Source: UBA4744 sp963707435 (GTDB lineage: Bacteria > Actinomycetota > Acidimicrobiia > Spongiisociales > UBA4744). From it: DNA of 64,000 nucleotides. The stretch is taken from positions 186,001 through 250,000 of the forward strand of contig CAVPPF010000002.1 in assembly GCA_963707435.1 (NCBI GenBank), given 5' to 3'. Below, piece by piece: positions 52,676-61,150 of this stretch. Both the position numbers and the translations under genes were made by a program. Under the pieces are notes generated by a model, which was given only the letters and a program-made list of their open reading frames with translations, was not told where the DNA came from and did no database searches. Each line of letters begins with the position of its first letter. Position 1 is the first letter of the stretch.

Positions 52676-53703
52676 CCGGATACGGCAGCAATCAGGGCCG
52701 CGGCACCCCTGTCGTCGGCGATCTGAGCCTCGTACGCCATTCGCCCTCTGCGGCCGATGGCTGCCGCCTTCGCGGGTTCGTCCAGCCACGTCTTCAAGAC
52801 TTCTGCCGCACCTTCCGGTGAATTCGCCACAACCCCGCCCCCGGTCTCCAAAAGGAGTTGCATCTGCGCGGGGAGTGGGGTGGCCACAACGGGGATGCCG
52901 GCGGCCATGTACTCCCACACTTTCGTGGGTAGCGCAGCTCGATAGGCGGGCGTGTCCTGGAGGAGCGCCAGCCCGGCTGCGGCCCCGGCCGCTCGCCGCC
53001 ACGCTTCCCGATACGGCAGGCGGCCGGTCATGTGCAACCGGCCGGCGGCCCCTTTCCGCTCGGCGATGCCGGCCAGGTCGGCTTTCAAATCACTCGTGAT
53101 CGGACCGATCAGCTCGAGATGGAGGCCCGGGACCAGGTCGAGCAAGCCCACCATCGCGTGGGCGCCCCGGCTCACGGTGATGTCGCCGACGTAGACGGCC
53201 GAGGGCCGCGTGCCGACGTGGTCCCCATCCGGGAAGAAGTGAAGCGCCGGCACGTTCGGGACCACCAGATCGCCCGGCCGGCGCAGATGATCTGCCGCCA
53301 CAACGGTCCCATGCGCCAGCCGTCGCCCCGCCGCCGTGACGACTCTGGCCAGGTACCCGAGGACGGGACGGAGGGGTTTGGGAATCCAATCCCGGTTGGA
53401 GGCTACCGCTGCGTAGTCCTCGTGAACATCGATGATGGCGCGGACTCCGAGGAGTCGAGCAACGAGGCTTCCGGCAACGTACAGCTCCGGATCAGGAAGA
53501 AGCACTGCGTCCGGTCGAAGAGAGCTGAGGTGACTCCAGGCAAACCATGGCGCCATCATCATCCGTCGCCAGCGACCACGCTGATCGCCGGCGACCAACG
53601 TGGTGCTGATCCCGTTTCGATTGAGGATGTCGACATGACGGGTGAGCCTTGCATCATCGGGGTGATGGGCGGTGGTGAGGACGAGGCACGTGATCGCTTT
53701 CAT
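52672..53703 (-). CDS. Glycosyltransferase, GT4-like
   Basis: A 343-residue GT-B enzyme with LTTAHHPDDARLTRHVDIL at the start, DVHEDYAAVASNRDWIP in the acceptor domain, and YVGDITVSRGAHAMVGLLDL plus ALPTKVWEYMAAGIPVVAT in the donor domain. It resembles the other GT4 genes of the locus but lacks their inserts. It faces the dehydrogenase gene and overlaps its end by 4 bases. Specificity unknown. Confidence 0.85.
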   Translation of the reverse strand: MKAITCLVLTTAHHPDDARLTRHVDILNRNGISTTLVAGDQRGRWRRMMMAPWFAWSHLSSLRPDAVLLPDPELYVAGSLVARLLGVRAIIDVHEDYAAVASNRDWIPKPLRPVLGYLARVVTAAGRRLAHGTVVAADHLRRPGDLVVPNVPALHFFPDGDHVGTRPSAVYVGDITVSRGAHAMVGLLDLVPGLHLELIGPITSDLKADLAGIAERKGAAGRLHMTGRLPYREAWRRAAGAAAGLALLQDTPAYRAALPTKVWEYMAAGIPVVATPLPAQMQLLLETGGGVVANSPEGAAEVLKTWLDEPAKAAAIGRRGRMAYEAQIADDRGAAALIAAVSG

Positions 53704-53755
53704 GACGGTTGGATGCCGGCTGGTCGCAACGCCTGATCTGGGGGCCGTGGGCTAT

Positions 53756-54764
53756 TCACGCCGCACCGTCGCTGTCGTTGCCGGGCACGGACGGCCACGG
53801 TATGACCGAGAGGAATCCGAGACCCCACGCCATGTGCATCACGGCTAGAGCCGGACCGACGAACAAGAGCGCTGCATCACGGCGGCGCAGAGCCAGCCAC
53901 ACGCCGGCCGAATGGAGACCGGCTGCGTAGATGGCGGGGATCACGAGCCATGATGGATTTGCCAAGGCTGCAATGAAGGATGCGGTCAATCCGACAACGG
54001 CGAGCGGCGGGGCGAGTTGGCGGGGCTGTAGCGACCGGGGATGCTTGGCCAGCACGCTTCGCTTCCATTTTCCGTATTGCCAGTACTGCTTCCACAAACC
54101 GGCCAGCGAGGAACGGGGCCGGTACTCGACCCGCAGGCGAGGGTCGAAGTAGACGAGTCCGCCCGCTTTGCGGATGCGGTAGTTCATTTCATAGTCCTGG
54201 TTTCGCACCAGCGCCTCGTCGAAGAGTCCGACGTTTTCGAACACTTCTTTCCGGAAGACTCCGAGGTAGACGGTGTCGGCCGGTCCCGGCTCACCGTGAT
54301 AGTGAAACCGGGCATTCCCTACACCGAGGGGAATGCTCATCGCGGCGGCGATAGCCCGTTCGACCGGAGCGACCCCTACCGCAGCCTGGATTCCGCCAAC
54401 GTTGTCTGCTCCGGTTTCTTCGAGCACTTCCACCGCCGTGCGCACATAATCCGTTGGGAGGACGGCGTGGGCGTCGCATCGCACGATCACCTCGCCCCCG
54501 GACTGGTTGATAGCGGCGTTGAGGCCCGCCGGGGTAGTGGTAGCCGGGTTCGGGACAATCAGCACTCCGTCGTTTTGTGCGGCCAGGTGATCCAGCGCTG
54601 CCCTCGTCCCATCCGCGCTGTTCCCATCTGCAACGACGACCTCAAGCGACACCCGGGTAATCCTGGCCCAATGCGCTTTCGATGGCGCGCAGAATCGCCT
54701 GTGCTTCATTGCGCACCGGTATCACGACCGACACGGATGGCCAGGCGCGAGCCGCTTGAACCAT
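53756..54764 (-). CDS. Glycosyltransferase family 2 with C-terminal membrane helices (frame broken)
   Basis: From ATG 54764 the frame gives SVSVVIPVRNEAQAILRAIE, the usual GT2 start, and stops after GQDYPG. A second frame continues LEVVVADGNSADGTRAALD. Removing one G near 54655 joins them. GEVIVRCDAHAVLPTDYV includes the DxD-type metal region, LVRNQDYEMNYRIRKAG corresponds to the catalytic ED-like motif, and GLWKQYWQYGKWKR the Q/RxxRW-like region. Three to four hydrophobic segments end the protein. It likely makes a membrane-facing glycan linkage. Confidence 0.82.
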
Positions 54765-54818
54765 CGCGACCCATGTCCTCGACGGGTCCGAGTTGGGGGC
54801 GTGTTTCTGTTCACGGTG

Positions 54819-54848
54819 CGGACATAGTGTTCAACTCGCTCCGTATAA
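54819..54848 (+). promoter_or_regulatory. Sigma70-type promoter
   Basis: CGGACA (54819-54824) and a perfect TATAAT (54843-54848) are 18 bases apart. A GGAGG ribosome site follows at 54864-54868. It should drive the membrane protein, adenosyltransferase and aminopeptidase genes, and points away from the GT2 gene. Confidence 0.5.
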
Positions 54849-54875
54849 TGCCCGTCCGCCCGCGGAGGTCGCAAC

Positions 54876-55583
54876 ATTCTGTCTGTTTCGCTGAGTCCCG
54901 GACTTCTGCTCATCACCTGGGCGGCGGGCATTGCTGCCGGGGCGGCGTTGGTGGCTCGATGGCGGATCGTGGGACCGGGATTCCTGTGGCTGGCTGCTGG
55001 GACCGGCTGTGTGGTCGGAGCGATCGGTGCTGCGCACAGGCGGAGGCATGGCGGCCTGGATAGGGGCCGGGCTGGCTCTCTCGGCGGTGCCCGCTGCCCG
55101 GCATCCGGCGGCTGCGCCCGCCCCTGCTGGCAGCCTCGAGTTTGGCTTTCCTGGTGTCGGCGCTACCCGCCGGAGGTCCCCTTGCTGACCCTCTCGGGAG
55201 CAGCGGCATTGGGTGGCGTGACAACCGAGATGCTGCTCGGACATTGGTACCTCGTTGATCCGCGTCTGCCTCGTTGGGCCCTCAAGCGGCTGGTAGTCAT
55301 AGGAGCGGCTGCCCTGGTCGTCGACGGACTGGTCCTGGGTCTTGCCGGGGGGACCGGAGCTCCGACCGTGACGATTGTCTTCGCAGGTCTGTCGGTGGTC
55401 AGCGTCCTGCTGATGACGGCAGTGTGGTTCGCCTTGCGAGAACCTGCTTATTCGGCCGTCATGGCCGCAACAGGTCTTTCCTATCTGGCATTGCTGACGT
55501 CACTCGCCGCGACCACGCTCGGCCGGTCTCTGGTCAGCTCGGGTGATACCGTCCTGGAGGTTCCTAGACTCATCGGTCTATGA
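54876..55583 (+). CDS. Hypothetical multi-helix membrane protein (frame broken)
   Basis: A protein of about 230 residues I do not recognise. Hydrophobic helices are found in LLLITWAAGIAAGAALVARW, WLAAGTGCVVGAIG, WIGAGLALSAV, LLAASSLAFLVSALPA and five later ones up to the end. They occur in the frame order A, B, C, A; three single-base removals near 55030, 55090 and 55173 restore one continuous protein. GGAGG at 54864-54868 is spaced for an ATT (54876) or CTG (54879) start, and no ATG or GTG is available there. Its stop overlaps the adenosyltransferase ATG by 4 bases. Confidence 0.6.
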   Translation: MLSVSLSPGLLLITWAAGIAAGAALVARWRIVGPGFLWLAAGTGCVVGAIGAAHRRRHGGLDRGRAGSLGGARCPASGGCARPCWQPRVWLSWCRRYPPEVPLLTLSGAAALGGVTTEMLLGHWYLVDPRLPRWALKRLVVIGAAALVVDGLVLGLAGGTGAPTVTIVFAGLSVVSVLLMTAVWFALREPAYSAVMAATGLSYLALLTSLAATTLGRSLVSSGDTVLEVPRLIGL

Positions 55584-56131
55584 AGATCTACACCAAGAAA
55601 GGCGATGACGGGACTACCGGACTTCTGTTCGGTGGCCGGGTCGCGAAGGACGATTTGGCTCCGGAAGCGTACGGGGCTGTCGATGAGCTGGTTGCCGCCC
55701 TCGGCGTTGCCAGAGCACTGGCCGACGGGAACCTGGCTGAGGATCTCCTGCAGGTGCAGCGGGACCTCTTCGTTGTGGGCGCGGAAGTTGCCACGGCTCC
55801 TCGCAATCGACACAAACTGGAGCCGGGCGTGAGTCTCACCACCGCGGATATGGTTGCGCGGTTGGAAGCGGCCATCGACGCCGTCGTGGACGAGGTGGGG
55901 ATGCCGACGGAGTTCGTGGTTCCGGGACAAGCTCCCCTGCCCGCCGCCTTGGATGTGGCCCGGGTCGTCGCGCGGCGAGCTGAAAGACGGGTTGTTGCCT
56001 ATGCCCGGGAAGGCGGCCTGGACGGGGGCAGCGTGGTGCCGTACCTGAACCGTTTAGCCGACTATCTCTACATGCTTGCCCGGGCTTCAGAAACCGAATG
56101 GCAACCCACTCGAGTCAAGGAGCAAAGATGA
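55580..56131 (+). CDS. Cob(I)alamin adenosyltransferase (PduO type)
   Basis: A 183-residue ATP:cob(I)alamin adenosyltransferase that makes adenosylcobalamin, the cofactor of the mutase at 12284. The N-terminal ATP motif YTKKGDDGTTGLLFGGRVAK and the later FVVPGQAPLPAALDVARVVARR and NRLADYLYMLAR are family marks. Usual forms start TKTGDxGxT; here the Thr is replaced by Lys. It overlaps the upstream membrane-protein gene and the downstream aminopeptidase by 4 bases. Confidence 0.92.
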   Translation: MKIYTKKGDDGTTGLLFGGRVAKDDLAPEAYGAVDELVAALGVARALADGNLAEDLLQVQRDLFVVGAEVATAPRNRHKLEPGVSLTTADMVARLEAAIDAVVDEVGMPTEFVVPGQAPLPAALDVARVVARRAERRVVAYAREGGLDGGSVVPYLNRLADYLYMLARASETEWQPTRVKEQR

Positions 56132-57595
56132 TCATATTCGAGGCCGCCGGCCCCCTCGCAGAAGAGTCCGGCGAAGCTCTGGCCGTGCCGGTCTTCGCCG
56201 AGCGGAGCTGGGGTCCCGGCGCAGACTGGGTGGCAGAAGCACTCGGGTCGTGGTTGGACGGTTACCTCGATGAGCTCGACTTCACCGGCAAAGCGAACGA
56301 GATCGCGCTGCTGCCGACCGGAGGAAAGCTTCCCTACGAGACCCTCTTCCTCGTGGGGCTCGGTGAGGAAGCAGATCTCGAAGGGGTGCAGACAGGCGGC
56401 AGGATGGCTGGGCTGCGAGGCCACCCGGATTGTCGATCTGGCCACCACCTTCCACGCTCTCTCAATTGACGGAGCCGCCGGGGCCTTCGCGGAAGGCTTC
56501 TCGCTCGGCCCAGTACCGCTTCGAGAAGTATCGATCCGAACCAAAACCGCCACTGACAGAGTCGGTTCGGTTTCGTTGGAGAAGGTGCAGAAGCCGCGGC
56601 TGCCGAGGCGGGACCGGGTGCCGAAACGGCGCGAGCGGTCGCTCTTGCCCGGGATCTCGTCAATGAGCCGGCCGCCGGCAAGTCGCCGGAGATGCTGGCC
56701 GAAGTTGCCAGACAGATCGGTGCCGAAACAGGTATCCGCATCGTCGTTCACGACGAGGAGGACATTGCCCGGGAGCGCTTTGGCGGGCTCGCCGGGGTCG
56801 CGGCGGGTTCGCACCGTCCGGCCCGGATGGTCGAATTCTGGTACGAACCTGAAGACGCTCGAGCGTTTGTCGCCCTCGTTGGGAAGGGGATTGTGTTTGA
56901 TTCGGGCGGTTTGTCCCTGAAGCCACCCGCGGCGATGGAAACCATGAAGACGGACATGTCGGGAGCAGCGGCCGTCTTCGGCGCCATGCAGGCCATAGCA
57001 GCGTTGAAAGTCCCCGTGCGGGTGCTGGGAATCACTCCGCTCACCGAGAACATGCCCGGGGGTGGAGCTACGCGTCCCGGAGATGTGTTGACGGCTCGAA
57101 ACGGTAAAACGATCGAAGTCTTGAACACAGATGCCGAAGGGCCGGCTGGTTCTCGCCGATGGGCTGTCGCTGGCGGCGGAATTTGGGCCTGATGTGATTG
57201 TGGATCTGGCCACGCTCACCGGGGCCTGCCATGTAGCCCTGGGTGACAAGATCGCCGGTGCCTGGACCAACGACGAAGAATGGTGTGACAGGGTGGTCGG
57301 CGCCGGGGCGGCGGCAGGCGAACGGATCTGGCCGATGCCGCTCCCATCCGACTATCGCAAGAACATCGATTCAACCATCGCGGATATGAAGAACACGGGC
57401 AACAACAGGTACGGGGGGGCGATCCATGCGGCGCTCCTGCTCGCAGAGTTCGTCGGCGAGGTCCCCTGGGTGCATCTCGATATTGCCGGGCCGGCCCGTT
57501 GGCCGGAGGATGAGCACTACCAGCGCCAGGGCGGCTCCGGCTTCGGCGTGCGGACCCTCGTGGCTTTTGTTCAGGCGCTGGCAGATCTGAGGTGA
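56128..57595 (+). CDS. pepA: Leucyl aminopeptidase, M17 (PepA-like, frame broken)
   Basis: A cytosol aminopeptidase of about 485 residues scattered over three frames. The N-domain (IIFEAAGPLAEESGEALAVP) continues through GWLGCEATRIVDLATTF and YRFEKYRSEPKPPLTESV to RDLVNEPAAGKSPEML. The catalytic part has GKGIVFDSGGLSLKP, MKTDMSGAAAVFGAM, MPGGGATRPGDV, NTDAEG joined to RLVLADGLSLAAE, and NTGNNRYGGAIHAALLL. Four single-base removals, near 56395, 56510, 56571 and 57141, restore it. All M17 metal and catalytic residues are present, so real inactivation is unlikely. It removes N-terminal residues in peptide turnover. Confidence 0.88.
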
Positions 57596-57603
57596 GCTGC
57601 CGT

Positions 57604-57609
57604 TAGGCT
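57604..57609 (+). promoter_or_regulatory. -10 box before the sugar transferase
   Basis: TAGGCT ends 6 bases before ATG 57616, without a ribosome site, matching the leaderless arrangement seen before sufC and others. Confidence 0.4.
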
Positions 57610-57615
57610 GCGCCC

Positions 57616-58909
57616 ATGCGCCGGAGGATTCTTCTCTCTATTGCGGCGGCCGACCTTGGCGCGCCTGGCGATTGCATTCCTGCTCGCCTCGTTGGTCGTT
57701 TTCGATCGGCTCTTCCCCTGGACCAGTCCGCGGTTGCCTGCCGGGGAGTCGATTTGGCCGCTCCTGGGTTTGGTGGTCGCGGGTGCCCTGATCGGTTCGT
57801 ATGCGAGCGCCCGGGCCTGGGCGGGGGCGGCACCTCGTCCAACGTACGGGCGCGCGCTCACCATCGTGCTCGGCGCCCTGGCGTTTACCTCCCTGGGTGT
57901 GGTGCTGTCTCGCACCTACTTCTCCCGGCCGTTTCTGGCGGTGAGCATGGTCTTCTGGCTGGTGGGTGCGCTAGCCCACCGGTTCTACCGACGGCGCCGG
58001 CCGTGGACCGAGCGTCTGGTGCTGATTACGACCGAAAAAGGGCTGGTGGAACATCTCCGGGACGCTCCTCACGCAGACGTCTGCGAGGTTCTCGATCCGA
58101 GCTCGCAAGGTGATGTTCCTCCCATTGAGGACGGGATAACCCTGGGCATTGACCTTCGCGAGGTTCTATCCGATCGGATGGCGCAATTCGTTTCATCGAG
58201 CGTTCTCTCCGGGGTTTCGGTGCGCGCCCTGTCAACGGTGTACGAAGAGCACACCGGACGATTGCCGATTGTCCACCTGGCTGAAGGTTGGGAATTGCGA
58301 AACCCGGTCGTTCGGTCGGCCGGCTACGTTCCCGTCAAGCGCATCGTCGACACCGTTCTCGTGCTGGTGACGTCGCCGATCCTGATCGTGCTGTACGTCG
58401 ATGATCGCTGTGGCGGTCGGTGCTGACCTCAAAGGGGCCCGTCATCTTCCGTCAGAAACGCATCGGACTCAACGGTCGTCCGTTCACCTTGTTCAAGTTC
58501 CGTACGATGGTCGAAGGGGCGGAGCAGTCCGGACCGCGGTTCGCCGTACCGGGGGACGTGCGCCTCACCGGGGTCGGCAAGATCCTGCGGCGGTTCCGTG
58601 TCGATGAGATTCCTCAGCTGTGGAACGTGTTGCGGGGAGATGTCAGTCTCGTCGGTCCCCGGCCCGGAACAAGCTACGTTCGTGGAACAGTTCGACGCGG
58701 AAATCCCGTTCTATGCGCACCGACACCTGGTTCGACCCGGGGTCACGGGATGGGCCCAGGTGTACTACGGATACGCCGACGATCAAGCAGATACGGTGGA
58801 AAAACTCTCGTTCGACCTGTACTACGTGAAGCACATGTCACCGTGGCTGGATCTCCACATCCTGGGAAAGAGCATCTGGACGGTCGTAACCGGGTTCGGT
58901 GCTCAGTAG
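57616..58909 (+). CDS. Polyprenyl-phosphate sugar-1-phosphate transferase (WcaJ/WbaP-like, frame broken)
   Basis: An initiating transferase of about 430 residues that moves a sugar phosphate from UDP-sugar to undecaprenyl phosphate. Four to five N-terminal helices (LARLAIAFLLASLVVF onward) precede a CoA-binding-like region. The catalytic domain has KRIVDTVLVLVTSPI, GPVIFRQKRIGLNGRPFTLF, KFRTMVEGAEQ, RVDEIPQLWNVLRGDVSLVG and GVTGWAQVYYGYADD. Four single-base removals, near 57648, 58397, 58419 and 58667, give one frame. ATG 57616 follows a TAGGCT box. It would start the glycan built by the transferases of this locus and exported by the ABC system. Confidence 0.87.
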
Positions 58910-58940
58910 CCGGGACCGACCCGGAGCAAGGCGGCGAACC

Positions 58941-61093
58941 TCACGGGAGCGGGAGTGGGTCGCTTTCGCTGGTGACCGCTTCGGTTCCCGCCAATCCGTC
59001 GGTCCGCAGCCATCTGAACTCCTGACCAAAGTACGTGACGAGGGTCGGTCCGGACATCGCCGGTCCATCAGCGCCGACGGTTGTCCTCCACGGGCTGTCC
59101 TCGAGCTGCTCGAAGTTGAACACGGTGCCGCTGCTGGTACCCCGATGCCAGCTGCCGTCGTAGGCGTCGAGCTGCAGGATCTCATCGACCCCGTCCCCGT
59201 CGACATCGTGAGTTCGAGCCTGGCTCCAGTGGTCGTACGTGGGTGTGGTTGCCCAGAGGGAGGTGGTGAATCGGCTGCCGGTGGATTTGGAGACGTACCA
59301 GCGGTCGGAGGAGGGATGGTAGTTGGCGATGTCGTCTTTGCCGTCGCCGTTGAAGTCCCCAACGATTTGGCTGGTCCAGCCTTTGGCGGTGGTGAAGTCG
59401 GCCCAGAGGCTGGTGGTGAAGCTGGTGCCGGTGGAGCGGCTGATCCACCAGGTGCCGTTGGAGGGGTGGTAGTTGGCGATGTCGTCTTTGCCGTCGCCGT
59501 TGAAGTCCCCAACGATTTGGCTGGTCCAGCCTTTGGCGGTGGAGAAGTCGGCCCAGAGGCTGGTGGTGAAGCTGGTGCCGGTGGAGCGGCTGATCCACCA
59601 GGTGCCGTTGGAGGGGTGGTAGTTGGCGATGTCGTCTTTGCCGTCGCCGTTGAAGTCGCCAACGATTTGGCTGGTCCAGCCTTTGGCGGTGGTAGAAGTC
59701 GGCCCAGAGGCTGGTGGTGAAGCTGGTGCCGGTGGAGCGGCTGATCCACCAGGTGCCGTTGGAGGGGTGGTAGTTGGCGATGTCGTCTTTGCCGTCGCCG
59801 TTGAAGTCCCCAACGATTTGGCTGGTCCAGCCTTTGGCGGTGTAAAAGTCGGCCCAGACGCTGGTGGAGAAACCGGTCGTCGACAGTGAACTCACCCGCC
59901 ACGTCCCATCGCTTGGGCGGAAGATCGCTCCGTCCGGATCGGCGTCGCCGTCGAAGTCGCCGACCGACGGCGACCGGTAAACGCTCAGAGCAATGGGGCT
60001 CCACTGCTGGGCCGCTCGGGTCCGAAACGTGGGCAGCAACGGATAACAGGCTGCCCCGGGACACGACGTTGATTGTGCGTCACGGTGGCCGCTGATGATG
60101 TCGAGTGATACGACTTCGCCCTGCGGATAGAGCCTCGACCCTTTTGACACGACGGTGCTGGTCCCGAGCGGGTCGAGGTTGTGGACGGATAACTTCCAGG
60201 CCAGAAGATCAACGAGAGCGTTCTGCATGGCGGTGGAAGGTGTTGGTGACGGCTCGAAATCTCCCAGCAGCGCAATGCCCGTCGAGTATGAGTTGAAGCC
60301 TTCCGCATGGGCCCCACTGACCCCGCGGTCGATCCCGCCGGCCCTCCCTTCCCAGATCTGCCCAAAACGATCGACCAGCAGGTTGTAGCCGATGTCATTC
60401 CAACCCCGGGTGTTCACGTGGAACGTGCAAATGCCGAGGATCTGGCCTGCCACGTCCTCGGCGGAATAGGAGTTTGAGGTGTCGGTGTGATGAATGAACG
60501 CCAGGTTCACCTGGACGTACTCGGGCGGGTCGGCATCTTCTGCGTGGCAGCCGTCGCTCGGGTCCCAGACCGACCGGGGGATGACGGTGGGTTGGTCGAG
60601 GAAGGCGGACGCGACCGTCCCGGTCTTGGGGCGGAAGAAGTCGCCGAAGCGGCGCAGGAGTGGCTTCGTTCGGTCCGTTGTGTCGATCAAGGAGGCGCTG
60701 GCTCCCGAGAGCCGAGCGCCCCGTACCCGAAACTGGACCTGAATCTGGGGCCCGGTCCAGACCGGCTCTGAGGCCGCACGTTGATTGCGGTACTCGCGTG
60801 GTACCGGGATCCGGACCGTGGTCGACCGAGACGGGCAGATTGGCCCACGCGCTCCACGGGTCGCCCTTAGCGCGGGTGCGGAACCAAACCTCTTGCGGGC
60901 GGGAGCCCTCGTCCCAGGACAGACCAACCATGGTGATGGGCTGGCTGATGACTTCGGTCTCGTTCCAGTCGCCGTCGGCGGCGAAGGTAACGGGCACTTC
61001 GCTGAATCGAGCCCACGCAGCTTCCGGGGTGGCGACGTCGGGAAGCACCGCAGACAGCAGACCGAGAACCACGATCAGGACCGCCCTTTTCAC
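58941..61093 (-). CDS. PGRP-type N-acetylmuramoyl-L-alanine amidase with FG-GAP repeats (frame broken)
   Basis: GTG 61093 (AAGGGGAG upstream) starts a signal peptide (KRAVLIVVLGLLSAVLPDVA). After a jelly-roll-like region, a break near 60799 (one extra base) leads to the Amidase_2/PGRP domain: FIHHTDTSNSYS, WNDIGYNLLVDRFGQIWEGR and SGHRDAQSTSCPG supply zinc ligands His, His and Cys plus the catalytic Tyr. The C-terminal third is 50-residue repeats with GDFNGDGKDDIANYHPSNGT, interrupted near 59694 by another extra base, and a closing degenerate repeat. The enzyme should cut the lactyl-Ala bond of peptidoglycan outside the cell. It converges on the sugar transferase gene. Confidence 0.88.
59250..59862 (-). 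repeat. Tandem 150-bp coding repeats in the amidase gene
   Basis: Four nearly identical 150-base units; the shared GTCGTCTTTG occurs at 59331, 59481, 59631 and 59782. Spacing is 150, 150 and 151, the last betraying an inserted base near 59694. More degenerate units flank the array. Each unit encodes one 50-residue FG-GAP repeat. Confidence 0.9.
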
Positions 61094-61150
61094 GAATGCT
61101 CCCCTTCTGAACATGGAGACATTAGTGGTTCGGAGGGCCTGTCCCCGACG

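Noticed and set aside
58899..59720. Plus-strand glycine/valine-rich repeat protein opposite the amidase repeats
   Set aside because: The reverse complement of the 150-bp repeats is open by composition only. The minus strand carries a signal peptide, the enzyme domain and repeats in the right frame.
40985..60805. Programmed ribosomal frameshifting or stop readthrough in the broken genes
   Set aside because: There is no common slippery sequence or downstream structure, up to four breaks occur per gene, and the genes are functionally unrelated. Sequence error is simpler.
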